Notes under the pieces: model-generated
Told to the model about the DNA's origin: nothing
The model's database searches: none
What the model saw: the letters and a program-made list of their open reading frames with translations, nothing else
NCBI RefSeq assembly: GCF_023856365.1
Contig: NC_064554.1
Location: 7,555,001-7,619,000, forward strand
Reading direction: 5' to 3'
Length of the DNA: 64,000 nt
DNA from: Brienomyrus brachyistius
Lineage: Eukaryota > Chordata > Actinopteri > Osteoglossiformes > Mormyridae
Program-made: the position numbers and the translations under genes
Shown here: one piece after another, positions 41,860 to 55,215 of the stretch
How positions within the stretch are numbered: position 1 is the first letter of the stretch
Layout: each line of letters begins with the position of its first letter

Positions 41860-43450
41860 CTTAAGGGAGCCAGAATTGTGCAGCTATTGCGGATCTCAGT
41901 CGCGACTTATGATCAGAGATGTGGTCACAGGTTGAATGTGGTTCGGTAGCTCGTTCCAATATCGAGGGACTGCATATGATAAACATCTGGAGTGAGACTT
42001 TTTGTGGAGGAGTCTGACCATAGAAAGTGAGACCGAATCTAGGTTTTGACAGGCAGTTTGACGGAAACTGGTGCTGCATAAATGACTTTGAGGGTCAGCA
42101 CCAAAGACTTGATATTAATTGGGGTATCTATTCCACCGTACAAAGGCAAAACATAGGAATTATGTTGAGACTGTGGCTGAAAAGGGGGGAATCTTTTTTT
42201 TTTGACTATTCACTCTGTAGTTGGTTGGTAAATGATATGGAGCTAATTCAGAACCATGTATCCTTCAACTACAATATTTTGTTAGCAGTTAAAACAGAGT
42301 CATAAAGACCTGATTTTGCTCATAAGCCGATTCTGATAACATTTCGCGGTTACAGAGTTTTGCCTGCGTGTGACAGTATAAGGAGCTAATGAAGTAAGAG
42401 AAGGAAGAATGTAGCATTTTAGCTAACTGACGCATGCTACTGTCTTTTCAATTATCTGCAGCAGTGTGACAGCACATGCTGGTAGTCCTGTCAGTAAGGA
42501 GTAGCCTTAGTCTTGTCATGAGATGACAACTGTCTGGACTAAAAGCTGAGCTATATACTAAGACAAATAAGGCCTGATCTTTCTGATTTTACAAAAGGGT
42601 GAATTTACAAGACTGGTAAAGACCAGCAAAGGAAAACTGGTCATCTATCATTACCCATAGGTTTCTGGCAGACTTTGATAAAGATAATGTCGATGATCCA
42701 ATTCCGATCCTGGAGGGCCAGAATCCAACTCAATCACATCTTAATCAGCTAATTATTAGGTTTAGTTAGTGTGTTTGAGCAGGGAAATCTGCAAATCTGG
42801 CCCTCCAGGACTGAAATTGGGAAACCCTGCTGTACAGCTATGTCATGGGAGATCGTAGACAAGAAGCCAAGTCTTGGAGAGATTCTGCCGAAGGTGATTA
42901 TTCCTTATCCAGGCTATTGCCATGGCATTTGGAGATCCCATCAGAGACCATGATCATTGGAATAGCTAAGTAGAGCAAGACGTTACCAGTCTAATGAAGC
43001 CATATGAATGTATTGTATAGATAGAAGAGGATGAGACCAAAGACTGAGCCTTGGGGGACGTTTTTATTATGTGATGTGTCATAGACACAACTTCACCCCG
43101 AGAAACTTTAACCGATGTGCCTGATATATAAGGGTTAAACCATCTCAGAGCAGTCCCCATGATGCCTGGTTCAGAGAGGGTACCCAGAAGGATCTGACGC
43201 TAATTTGTGTGAAAATCTGCAGAAAGATCTACCAGACTCCTGACAGATGATTGTGAAGCAGCTTTTACAGCTGTAGATAGAAGGCATGTGTTAGAGGAGA
43301 TGAAAGGGGATAGGTCGGTTGATGAGAAGATTAGTAAACAGACTTGGTGAGAGGAGTGAATGGAGGGATCTTTCATGGGGGATCTTCATTTCGGAATCCT
43401 TGGTAACAAGAATCATATACTCTTCAGCAGTCTGAGGTTGTGTATTTATT
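41860..43450 (-). pseudogene. Decayed LINE reverse-transcriptase remnant (L2-like)
   Basis: The minus strand encodes, in pieces, MGTALRWFNPYISGTSVKVS, RGEVVSMTHHIIKTSPKAQS, LVSSSSIYTI and HSYGF, matching the RT segment GTALRWFxSYLSxRSFxVS, then VPQGSVLGPLLFSIYT. On the plus strand the rest follows the same familiar fish repeat in antisense: 'ctggtagtcctgtcagtaag', 'aggtttctggcagactttga', 'gagccttgggggac'. Stops and frameshifts are throughout, and the catalytic YADD region is not intact. A MITE (42,692-42,829) interrupts it. Confidence 0.8.
42692..42829. mobile_element. Palindromic hAT-like MITE inside the LINE remnant
   Basis: CCAATTCCGATCCTGGAGGG, CCAGA near the left and its near-exact complement TCTGGCCCTCCAGGACTGAA, ATTGG near the right are inverted, with the right end GGGAAACCCTG typical of a common fish hAT MITE. 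The left end is degraded, so no target duplication is called. Confidence 0.65.
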
Positions 43451-46400
43451 ACAGGGGTGTGTGGTCTACATCAGTGCTGTACCATTGAATAACTGGCATT
43501 ATCTCCACTTTATTCTGGCCAAACAGAGAAAATTCATAAAGCAAAGCTCTACACTAACCTTAATTTACACAACTAATACAACTTACTCCAAATCTGAGAG
43601 AGTGAAGACTGGAAGATGGCCCTCCACGCAACCACTGAGCATTATGAGTATGTGGCTATGCCCTTTGGGCATGGAAGTGTACCTGCTCGTTTTCAGACAC
43701 ATTATTTATGATTATTTATGATGAACATGGCTTGTTAAGTTGCTGTTGCATATCTGAAATATATCCTTGTATAAAGACCTAGTTGGGTTTTCCAGGTATT
43801 TTCTCATTAACTTAGATTTATGTATGTAATACTGTGTGAGATCTGTCATGACAGTATTAGGTACATTCTTACTCCGTGTTCTGCACAGAAAGCCTGCATG
43901 AAGTTGTGGGTTATTGTCAAGTGGCGATAGCTGACGTCTACTCATATTTAATCAGTTAATGACTGTTTAAACTTACTCTCTGGTGATATACTCTCCATGG
44001 ACTAATGGTTCAAGCAAAGTAGCAAGGTCTGGAATCAAACCCATCACCAGATCTGTTAGTACATCTGGTTATAAAAACAGAAAGTGACTCATCTGTAAAA
44101 ATCTGCAGCCAATTACCGTCTTGGGTATCCGCTTGCAAGTCCCACAAGTTTTTTGTTTTTGCCTCTATACTTCTAGAGAAAAATGCTGAAGGTCAAAGTT
44201 GACTTTTATTGATCATTCATGCATGAATATGAGTTTCTTCTTGTTTGAATGATCATGCACTACAGCACATGATTTCAGCCTTTTTCAGCCACTCCTTTAC
44301 ACAAACTGATTTCCCTAAATGTTTGTATGAAATCCAGGCATATTTTAGTGTTGATTTAAAAGGATGTTTACCATCTTTTTCAATACCACACGGAATGGCC
44401 TCTTTACATTTAGAATAAAATGCAAACACATGTCGCAGGAGGGCTGGGGTCTCCCATGAGGGTGGGGAGTACAGATACTTTCAGTGGTGCTGGGGGGGTT
44501 CTGAAGTGTTCTGACTAACAGAAGAGCAGTGGAGACATTCTCCACGATTCTCTTTGTTAGGCTGAATAGGTTTCAGGGAGAGTCTTGTAATCCGTGTGCT
44601 GTGGTGGGTTGGGACCCATTTCATTAGCGCAGGAAGACCTGCATCCATCTCTCAGCACACAGATATCTGGTTTTCCATACAGTACTTTTTTCCTTTGATG
44701 CACTGAGAACGACAACAACCAATCAGGGCACAGAAACATGAAAATATAACCGCACAATTGCTAGTAACCTAATAACATTAAGCAGTATAATAAATAAAAG
44801 ATATAAAGACTAGTTTGGTCGAAATGGGCTGAATTGTATGGAATGAGCATATGAGTGTGTCTGAAAGACAACGTTCCATGTTGATGATGTGGAGCAGGGT
44901 GATAAATCATGATGGCTTCTGAGCTGAGAAGTGTGGAAGACCAGCATCATAAAACGGCTGTGGGGCCACCAGTGCCACACAGACATTCGGTGTGAACGGT
45001 GACACCTCTTTGAAAGAGTCATTAAATGTCTTAAATTAGGCTTCCGGCTTTCATTTAAAAAGGGCATCCTGACCGTGAATTACGTGGTGCTGCCGAATGA
45101 CACTGGGAGAACCTGCGTTGTTCCCGCGTTTGGGAGAAGTTCGAGAACAGAAACAGGGCTCCTGAAAGACATCGGCTGATTTCCTGGACAGAGTTTCGTT
45201 GCAGCCCCTGGTTAACAAATATTAGCTGGATTCTGTCAGCCAGCGTCCAGTTCCATTTCTGAATAAAAAGGGGGTAAGTGCATGAAAAATGAAACAATAT
45301 ATGTATGCGAAAAAGTAAGGCATAATTTTACTGGTCGCTGTTGTAAATATAAAACAGGCAACCCTCAAACGTTGCCCGAAACCCTGAAAAAGAAGTCGAA
45401 ATGCTAGCGGTCACAGGAATACATGGTCCGCCTTCCTTTATAACTGGCTTTCTTTTGGCTGCCTTGGCTGCGGTTTGCCCTCACTTTCACTTAAAGTCTT
45501 CCACGCTGCCTGGTCTCTCTTCACCGCATCCTCACGTTATCTCAGAGGCGCCAATGAAAGGCCATTTCTTTTAGTGTTCACAGCAGACATTGTGGAGGAT
45601 ATTTCTCTTAATCTAAATGGGTAGAGAGACTTCTGAGGCAGAGAGACGGGGCCAAGCCGTGGGAACAGCGTCCCTTTGGATGGTACAGTATCAATCAAAG
45701 GTGCTGGAAGCACAATTGATTCCTTATGTGTTTTTTCCGCATGGAGTCACTATGTGGCCCTAAGGCCGATCATGTTTTGCTTTTCCGCATTCGCTTTCGG
45801 TCCATGCACTGGGTGCGTGATGTAAATTTCATCATCAGGGATTTGCGATGCATGCAGGCTGAAGAGGAGTGGACAAAGGGTCAAGCGACCTGGCCAGGTA
45901 GCAGTGCCATTGTCTCTGGAACTGGTCACTGTGCTCAGGACCTGGGCACTAAAGTTTGACTTTCTGTAACTTTGTCTTGTGGCTGTGGCACTGATAGACA
46001 ATGATACTCTTCAAGGAAAACAGCATGAAAGTGAATGTATGGATTATTATTTATAGAAGTTTTACTACTAGTCATGCTTTTACTTAGTTAATACTTCCAT
46101 TTAAAGACTTATAATTTATCTGGTTCACAAACTTAGATTTTCTTACTGCAACAGTTTAGGAATGCAGTTTAGGAATCTCAAAAGTACAACCAGACTCAAT
46201 ATTTTTTATTAGTTTTTTTCTACGCCAGTGCCTAGGATCTTATCTGGCACCATCCAGTCAGTAGAATGTAGCAGTAATAAACAGCACGACAGTGTTATGA
46301 ATTATAATGACTAAGACTGCAGTAGGAGAAGCATCTTGGGACTTACGTCAATACAATGTTTGGACATAAATGGCCATTCAGCGGGGGTAGCTGGCTGAGG

Positions 46401-47462
46401 CTCTCTGTTAGGTAATAGTAGCGCAGCATTCGGACTTGGCTGATTGAAGTCACTCCCATTGTGAACATGCTGCGTCTGCCTGCCGTAACAATGAAATATC
46501 TCCCTTGCATTCTGTCATGCTTTGCTGTGGAAGCATTTTGTATCCCAGGGGCTTTAGATCAGCGTTCCTCCATTCAGGCTTATCTCCGCTGTGCTTTTGT
46601 TGTGGAATGGATGCTTCTGGCTCTCCTATTCCCAGCAGAGTGCACATGCGTCCCCCCCCCCCCGTCCCCCAGCCACAGCTGCCCAAGCCCATCTCCATTA
46701 TGCTCCATCATGAGATGTTACCCTGTCGAGCAAAAGCCAACACGAACACCAGCCTGTGCATTACAATGCAGCCTTGACTGCTGCCTGCACACCTACCTAC
46801 CAGCCTGCCTACCTACCCCCACCACTATCCCACCCTCCACCTCTACAGTACATCCCGACAGACTGTGACGCCTCCGCAAACGACAGTCCACCTCCAGTGA
46901 GCCTCTGACCTTTCATCACGGCTCTCAGCTAGAGACAATGCGTGCCTTCCATTCATCCTCCATGGCATCCCTGCCTGTCAGAAGCCTCCAAGCTCAATAG
47001 TGACCGCATCGGTCAGGAACAGCACGCCCAGGCTGTCACTGCACTAGCCACCTGCTGATTTTTACATAACTTACGCAACAGGTTCTGGTACAGGAGTTCC
47101 ACATTATTTTACCGGTCTATACTCCAAGAACGAGGTTATACATATAAATAGAAGTGCTGCTTCACATTTTTACTCCAGATTCAACAATGATCATCTTTTT
47201 TAAATTCATGTAAAAGTTAAGACATTTTACCGCAGGATGCTTGCTTTTTCTGATAAAAACCGTATCGTTTTCTTGTTAGTAAAACTACCTTAAGGTAAAC
47301 ACATTGTTTTTGTTTTTTTTTTTTCTGTAAAAGTATGCAAAATGGTTTGCCATTGGTTAGTTTTATTATCTGTGTTTTATGCAAATGTATGCAGAAAGAA
47401 AGTAATTCCTTCAGGACTGAATCTGAGGATCCCGGGAGAAGTGACATCAATGCTGTGCTAAA

Positions 47463-47519
47463 AAACACCCTAAAACGCGCTAAAACGCGCTAAAACACGC
47501 TAAAACATGCTAAAACGCT
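47463..47519. repeat. 10-bp tandem repeat, about 5 copies
   Basis: Unit CTAAAACGCG with variants ACACGC and ACATGC. The CpG-containing units look partly mutated by CpG to TpG/CpA change. Confidence 0.9.
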
Positions 47520-49719
47520 AAATAAGACTAAAAACTAACAACATATCAACAACAGAACTACTTTAACTAACAGACTGACATATGATCACTATGCCCCCCC
47601 CTCCCCCATCTCTTTGATTTCTATGTAGATCCTTATATTAATACTGCTATCTTTTTAAAATCATTTAAAGCTCGATTTTCATTTAAAAGAAAAAAACGAT
47701 TTTTGGTGTACTCTGGTTTTCCAAGAAATGGCAAATTAATTCACAACTTTTTTGGCAATTTTGTCATTTTACAATAGAAATATCAAAGCAAGAACCTGCA
47801 GTCATAGAATCTGAGAGATTGCACCTCGAATTCGTCAATAAACATCCGTAGTATTGCATCCGACTTCCATTTGTAATGACAAGAAAAGTACAATTCAGCT
47901 TATGTGGATAACCACATGCTCATTTCTTATCATTTTGTCATATGTATGCATAGGAGCAAAAAAATCAATTGACATGAATCACAATTAAATGAGTCTGGGT
48001 ACCAATTTAAGCTTATAAGACTATAAAATGTAATTCACTGGTAAGTCATATTACACATCCATTTCTCTTTCATGATACTCTTTACTTATAAATTCAAGTG
48101 GGCAGCAGATTAAATTCCTATCTGCAGTTCTTATGAAATATTCAAATGAGTCACATGGTTGAATGGCAGAGGTCTACCTGTATGCTCGACTGCAGAGGCA
48201 TGGGTGACAGAAGCAGAGTGGGCGGGGCTGGGGGGTGGCCACCTGTTCCTTAGTGATGGGGCCGTCTGGCTGCTAGCATTTGACAGCAGGGCCCCCTCCT
48301 TCGGAGACACCCCCAAGCCCAGCAGACTGGGTGTCGGGGTCAGACAGGATGGAGTCTTCCGCTCCATTTACCCATCATGTAACTCAGCCCTAACCCCCCA
48401 CCCTATACACCGCCAGCCCTCGTCTGACCCCCTATGCCCCCCCTACACATGCAGGCACCGGCCCTGTTAAAAATGCAAAGCTTGCTCCATGCACCCATCA
48501 AGGGGTTCTGAGCAATGGGTGTTGCTGCACTGAAGCCCCGCAAAAGCTTTAAATGACCCCCCCCACGCCAAAAAAATCCCTCATAAAGAACAGAAGGTAG
48601 CCAAGCATGATCCAGCCACTTGTTTAACCAGAAAGCCTTTTGCTTTGGCTCTAAACAGACACCATCGGCTGTTTTTAGAAGCTGACAGTAAAGCTGTTCA
48701 GAAGTACATCACGACGACATCATGGACGGAGAGAATCTTATGCTCTCAGACGGCCTTTGTTGTCTATTAAAGACCCTCTCTGGGCAAGGATGATTGAAAT
48801 CGTAATGTTGGGGTAACCGTGGGTTGATTTTCAGGTGAGAGGAAACGTCTGGCTCCCCGCAGCTGTGGGAAAATGCATCGGCGTGAGTTTCATGGCAGTT
48901 TGATTACCCACGGGAAGACTCAAAGAAAAGCAGCTTCATTTTCGCCCCCTTTCAGTCGTAACACCTGGTGTGCTGTGGTGGTAGCTGCTTAATGAGCACG
49001 TAGGGTAGATGAGATTACCTATTTAAGATGGAGTCCAGTACCCATAACAGCTGCTCAGAACTGACATTTATTTTCTCTGAACACACTATTCCGCAACATG
49101 CGTCTGATCACACACAGGTATCAGCAAGGATGCTTTAGCATCTGTGTCTTTGTCGCAGTTCAGGCATCTTGCAAGCCACCCCATTCTGAAGGTAGACAGT
49201 TTGGGTTATTGAATACTCTTCTTGGGTGAAAGCCCTGCTGTGGGAGGGTTTGGGTCAGCAGCAGGTGCCCCCCCCCAGACAGAAAGCCCATGATAATCCT
49301 TCCCAGAGTGAGACCTCCGGTGGGTGCTGCTAGCTCTCTGTGGCTCTCTCCCCTCACGCAGCCCTGCTGGCTTTAATATTTATTTCTTGAAGACATTCGT
49401 TCACAGCTGAGTGAATGTTTTTAGTTTGGCAAAATGTGAGCTTTCAGAAGCTGTATTTCTTCCTGACTGGGGGCCGAGACACAAAAAAAGATGCTGCAAA
49501 TGTTGTCCCATAAATCTTTCCGAACGACTGAAATTGTGTTGCAAAATCATTCGGACCACATTCTTACTTGTCTTGCACGCTGTCTTACTTCTTTGTGTAC
49601 GGCCTGTTGATGGCATACATTAAAGACTGCACACGTCTACCACTTGGCCATTGGTGATCTCCTCACTAATTAACCCTGTGATATAACTGATGGTGAAGAG
49701 GACTGCTGAATCCTTAAAG

Positions 49720-49869
49720 CAGTGTTTCATAATCCGGTCTTCGGGACCCACAGATGGTCCATGTTTTTGCTCCCGTCCAGCTATCTACCAGATAGTCCAC
49801 ATTTTCGCTGGGAGGGATATAAAACATGGACCGTCTGTGGGTCCCTGAGGACCGGACTGGGGAACACTG
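49720..49869. mobile_element. hAT-type MITE, about 150-bp hairpin
   Basis: The left arm CAGTGTTTCATAATCCGGTC, then 'gggacccacagatggtccatg' in two parts (GGGACCCACAGA, TGGTCCATG) pairs with the right arm CATGGACCGTCTGTGGGTCC, 'gaccggactggggaacactg'. Same family as 8,869-8,998. Flanks CCTTAAAG and CCTTAGGT share only 5 of 8 positions, so the duplication has decayed. Confidence 0.8.
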
Positions 49870-50559
49870 CCTTAGGTTATGTACTTCCCTCCCATACGCT
49901 GACAACCAAACCACTACATTTTCCCATGTCCTGTTAACTGTAAACAATAGAGGATGTTACAAATAGAAGATTAAATATTAAAGGGATTAAATGTCAGGGT
50001 TGCTGTTGCATCAGTCATTAATTTTAGGATGACTGTAACACAATGGAAAAAAGTTTCCCACACACTATGGCTAACAGATTTTAATTTGTGTTCTGCATGA
50101 TTGTACTGGATTTGGCCCAGTGTCTCTTGAGAGTATTTTGCTTTCTTGTCCTACTGGGGATAGATTTACAAATAACTGCTTTTCGCAAAGGAATGGAGGG
50201 ATGCCATTGTTGTACCTGGAACTTTGGTCATGTATAAAAAGGCGCCCACCATAGCTAGGATGAATAGATGTCCTGTCCAGCTTCTTTCCCCCAACATCTG
50301 AAGGGTTTAATATTAGAAACAGTTCATCCAACACAATGGGCTTTTGGCCTTAGCATCGCTTGCTGATATTGCTACTGTATGTCTATGTTTTGGTGCTTTT
50401 CAGCTTGTGAGCTATATGCTACTGGCATGAATTTATCGGCATAACAATGAGCTTTTCATACTGATTAGACTGATCATATCGATTGGCATTGATCACTTCT
50501 GCATCACACCTACGATTTAGTTGGAAGAGAGTGCTAATCGGCTGAGTCATTGAATTAAT

Positions 50560-50610
50560 TAATTGAACGATCGCTCAATCAATTGATCGATCAATCAATC
50601 AGTCAATGAA
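50560..50610. repeat. Imperfect (ATCA)n / GATC-rich patch
   Basis: ATTAATTAATTGAACGATCG followed by repeated AATCA and GATCGATCAATC units. Degenerate tetranucleotide repeat. Confidence 0.8.
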
Positions 50611-51920
50611 TAGTCCCCAGCATTTAATAGAAAGTAGAGAATTCTGGTTTGGAGTGTTTCCTGAACATCACTACATTGTGATTAATATTGTTCACTACCA
50701 TGTTAATTGTGGAAAAGCATGAAGAATTTCTGTCAGGTTTTGATATGATGAAAAGTATGTCTTCACAATTCAAGTAAGATAGTAAAGTTTCTCCCTTAAG
50801 TGTTTACAAATCTAGGAAAAGTTTTATTTACCTGGGAATATCTGAAGTGATTTGTTGAAAAACTTTGCAAACAAGTTAAATACACAAGAGTCATTTGCGT
50901 TTCTAGATTAACAAATAAAAATGAAAATTGCTAAGGAACCCAATGTGATCCAGTCAGAAATATAAAGGCTATTTCCTGAATGCATATAGGAAGCTGTAAC
51001 CTTTTTCCAGGGTATGAAAAAGCTCGATTTGTATCAGGATGAAAAGAAGCAGAGACCGAATAGGTTACTTTGTCAATATACTTGTATCTTTCTCATGATA
51101 ATTCTCATATAGAAATTAAATCCCCTAAACACCTAGAGTACCCAGAGACTAGTATAGCCTGAAATGCCAGAAGTGATTCATTATTGTAGCCAAACTAATT
51201 AGCCTGCCTGTTCACAATTGGTGGTATAACTCATTTCTTTTCCTTAATCATTTAAAAAAATAATTGGTTGGCTTGAAATTCTTGGAACTGATTTAGTTTA
51301 GAATTTCAGACATTACACATCTGTTACCTGACCATATCAAGAATTTCTTTAATTATCCATGCAGCCAAATGAACCTGCACTCTTACTAAAATATGTCATG
51401 TTTAATATACATAAAAAGAAATCACAACCTGTGTTCACATTATGCTCATATTTCTGCAGGAGCTACAGGGAAACGCATTGTTATCACTGTATTTCTGGTT
51501 ACTGTTTTCATTGCACCGGATTTTTACTGCATTATGTGCAATAACAGCTGTTTGAATTTTAATTCAACATTGAATTTAAAGCAACTCGGTTGATTATCGT
51601 ATGATCTCATATAGCACTATAATAACATTATTTCGTTACATGCATGTTTAAATGCCAGTTGGATCCCATGTAAAGTCAAGGAAGTAAACTGATATTAATG
51701 CTCATCACTGTGCATAAATCTTCCCGCTGATGTACGAAACTCACCATCTTAATTGTTCATGTAAAGCTCACGGCACGAAGTTGTGACCATTTCAATTTTT
51801 CCCTTTTTGTGTCCCGTGTGACACTTATCTTATGATGAGTGGATTGCTCCACCATATCAGGCCCAATGGTCGGTCATTAAGCTTCAGTTTTGTAAGAATA
51901 CATTCAGAGATGTTAAACAG

Positions 51921-52214
51921 GGGGCGGCATGGTGGTGCAGTGGTTAGCACTGTTGCCTCACACCTCTGGGACCCGGGTTCAAGTCTCCGCCTGGGTCACA
52001 TGTGTGGGGAGTTTGCATGTTCTCCCCATGTCGTCGTGGGGTTTCCTCCAGGTACTCTGCTTTCCCCCCCACAGTCCAAAAACATGCTGTGTGTGAGTGT
52101 GCCCTGCGATGGGCTGGCCCCCCATCCTGGGTTGTTCCCTGCCTCGTGCTCATTGCTTCCAGGATAGGCTCTGGACCCAGTAGGATAAGAGCTTTGGACA
52201 ATGGATGGATGGAA
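51921..52214 (+). mobile_element. Full-length tRNA-derived SINE with 9-bp target duplication
   Basis: The head GGGCGGCATGGTGGTGCAGT, GGTTAGCAC contains box A; GGGTTCAAGTC is box B. The body is the familiar fish pattern GGAGTTTGCATGTTCTCCCC, CAGTCCAAAAACATGC, 'ccctgcgatgggctgg', with an ATGGATGGATGG tail. Flanked by GTTAAACAG at 51,912-51,920 and 52,215-52,223, a perfect 9-bp duplication. HE1-like superfamily by head sequence; precise family not assigned. Confidence 0.93.
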
Positions 52215-52899
52215 GTTAAACAGAGGAGCAGACGGCTTTCGTATTTGTAGCTGTGTTGTCGCCACAATGACTCATCCTCTCCATTTCTGCTTGTCTGACG
52301 GAATCAACCTGTCAAATGTATTCTGTAATATTTCCTTTGCTGGGAGCCGCGGGTTTATGCCGTCTTTCAAGCAGGAGGCCAAACAGCTGAATTGTTTTTC
52401 CTTTTTTTCGCTTTCGTCCTGCATATGTGCACCCTTTCAATGGCGGCATTGTTTATTGAACAGTTTTATGTTGAAGACCAGTTTCTGTCACCGAAAACAT
52501 AGTCAGGATGTCTGTCTATTCAAATGTGAACAATTAGTCTCTTTTTAAGGCTTTGAAAAGTACCTTGTTAGGAGAATACGGCGGGAGCTCGAGGGTTCGG
52601 ACTGAAGGCTGGCTGTTTTTCTGGTCTACAGTTGGCCATTTTAATGTAAATAAAGCAAACCTGTCACTGGCTTGTAAAGTGTCTTTCAGGGCTGAAGATA
52701 AAGAAGCCTGTTAGGGGTCTCGGTCTACTGGGCATGGAGAGCAGGATAAAGTAGAGCTTTTCTAATAGAAGCTCCAATGAGCTCACAAAGGGGGCAGCTT
52801 CAGGCAAATGAACGGAGGGGTTTCTTTTCATTTTTGTGACAAACAGCTCAATGTTTATAAGCATCTGTTAGCTCCTGAGTTTGCGCTGAGGCCTACCAA

Positions 52900-53620
52900 C
52901 TCGTTAAGTTCACACTGCACGACTTTTAAAGTTGTCAGATTGCTGTACTGGTCACACTGCCTGACTTGCCTTCTTGTAATCAATAGTCTTGAAGTCGTTG
53001 TGGTGATGGATGCATCACTGATCAGCGACAGGGGGGGGTCACACGCTACAAGATCCTTACCTAGGAGAAATTGCATCATCAGGCTGTTCTCTAAACTACA
53101 TTTTGTCACCAAATTACACGTGTGGATGACACCTGAAAATCACAATTGTAGTGTCAGCGTGCTACAAATTGTTGAAACGCTTTAATCAAATGACAACATA
53201 CATACTCGACATTTACAAACTTGTGTCAAATTAATCCTCATAAACATGGACCTTTCAGGGGACAGTATCATATACCTTGGGACTTCAGTGACCCAGCATA
53301 ACTTTTTCAATTCCTCCCTCAGGTTTTGCCCCCTGTCGCGTCTTGTGCTTTCATAGCCTGTGGCTCACGCTGCCCTCATTGCCAGTTGCAACAATTCTCA
53401 TTACAGGATTTGGAGTCGCTGAAAAGTCTAGATATTTAGGCTGCTAATTCTCTGGCGGCTGTCGCTAACTCATCAGCAATTCCGGCAGGTTGGCTCATGG
53501 CTCCCACATAGCGATCGAACTCCGATTAGTCTCCGATCTGGGGGGGTTTTGTCATCGACCCCCAAAAAACAGCGGGTAGAAAACTGGGGCTAAAATTGTG
53601 TAGCGTGAACAGATCACAGT
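52900..53620. mobile_element. Non-autonomous DNA element, PIF/Harbinger-like (tentative)
   Basis: The left end AAGTTCACACTGCACGACTT, TTAAAG and the right end CTAAAATTGTGTAGCGTGAA, CAGATC are inverted relatives. The left side has an internal repeat (CACTGCACGACTT / CACTGCCTGACTT). The whole resembles fish elements beginning AGTTCACACTGCACGAC. No transposase remains; boundaries approximate. Confidence 0.5.
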
Positions 53621-55155
53621 GTTGTTGAGGTGTTGAGCTTGGCACCTGGTTAACTGCTAACTTGTAGGTGAGAGATTTGGTGTTAGCGCAAACAAGTGAA
53701 ATGTGTCACAGTAGCTAAAAGCCCGGCTCAGCCCACACACACTGACGTCGGCACACTTGGCACCTCCTCTCTTTCCACAGGAAGCTCACGTCCTGGGGAG
53801 AGTGGACGACGTCATACTGGGAATGGCACCTGCCTGTTTATCCGGTGCTTTACGGTTCACCTGCTGCCGGGGAGTGAGCCGAAATCACCTTCAGAACTCC
53901 CCCATTTCCATTACCTATGCCGGCACTCGGGGTCCGTCCCCTGGCTGAACTCCTGAAAGTTATCAGCAGCATATTCTCTACACAATAAATATGATTGGCC
54001 AGTTCTGTCACTGGATCAATGCACTGCAGCATATCACCTCATGTTTCACACAAATACTAATTAACACAGTTACTAGTTAGTACAAACACGCTTTGGCCAA
54101 TACATTTACACACTGCACAACATAATGCATATATAACACAAAGCTACCTTGTCACATAAACATGATTCATACATCATACATTCATTTACCTTTTCTTGTG
54201 CTTAATGAACTGTTTCTGTGCCCAGTAAGAAGTAATCGTCCGTCCATCCATCCGCTTTTAATAATGTGTTATTCTTTAATACTGTCACAGTGTCATTGTT
54301 TTATGAAAGTGTTTACATTACATTATCTAGTATATAATACATACATAACACAAACACACTGGCAGATTTAAGTACGGGCGACTTGAGCAGCCGACCAGGG
54401 TGGGCTCTTGTTGGAGGTGGCACAGGGCGCCCCCACGCAAAAAAGAAAAAAAAAACTTGAAGTCCACGGTAGGGGGAGCGGGGGAATCTATCAAATAACG
54501 CATCTCTAACTTTGTACAGTACTGATGTAATTAGTAAAATCAGTCCCACTACAAAATGCTACCAAATAAACCACAATTCATAAACCTGTGAATATATAGT
54601 TTAACAGACATGAACAGGGTGAACTGGTTCAGCCTCGACTCTTGTTTGACGGTATTGGGGGATGGAAGAGGAGACGTGGGAAAAAGACGCAGCTATTTCA
54701 TCTCTTTCTGAGTATAATATCATGCATAATAATATCATAACTCGGGTAATATCACTGAATGGGCACAGAGATTAGATTTATTTTGGAATTCCTCCCAACA
54801 ACGGACTGTTTTAACGGGCCTGGATTTTTTCAAATGCATTTAAGAGGTGGTTGACCAAAACCTTGACGAGGCTTGGCGTAGGAATTCATCATCGGTTAAC
54901 TGGGGCTAGAGGATGTGTGTGCCGATTAAGGTCAGACTCACTCTTCACACACTAGGGACGGGGTGCTGAAGAGGCTTGGGTTAGGAGAAACAGTCTGACT
55001 AATGCAGAAACGCTGTGATTAAACTCCAGATGTATTTCAAAATGAAGCCGGTTATAATTTATTCATGTCTTAACCCTCAGATTAATGTGGCGATGGCTGT
55101 TTCCCTACAATTACTTGCTCTCCCACAGGAATAAGCCTAGAATAATATAATAACA

Positions 55156-55158
<3 letters not shown>

Positions 55159-55211
<53 letters not shown>
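55159..55211. repeat. (TA)n microsatellite
   Basis: About 26 TA units, uninterrupted, in AT-rich surroundings. Confidence 0.98.

Positions 55212-55215
<4 letters not shown>

Larger units (their letters stand above)
43451..51920. other. Non-coding DNA, no host gene recognised
   Basis: About 8.5 kb with only short, unconvincing frames. Contains the 10-bp repeat at 47,463, a MITE at 49,720 and a tetranucleotide patch at 50,560, listed separately. Nothing else supports a feature. Confidence 0.6.

Noticed and set aside
54360..54490. Possible transposon fragment (CTGGCAGATTTAAGTACGGG..)
   Set aside because: Resembles a fish repeat but no ends or coding remains could be defined.
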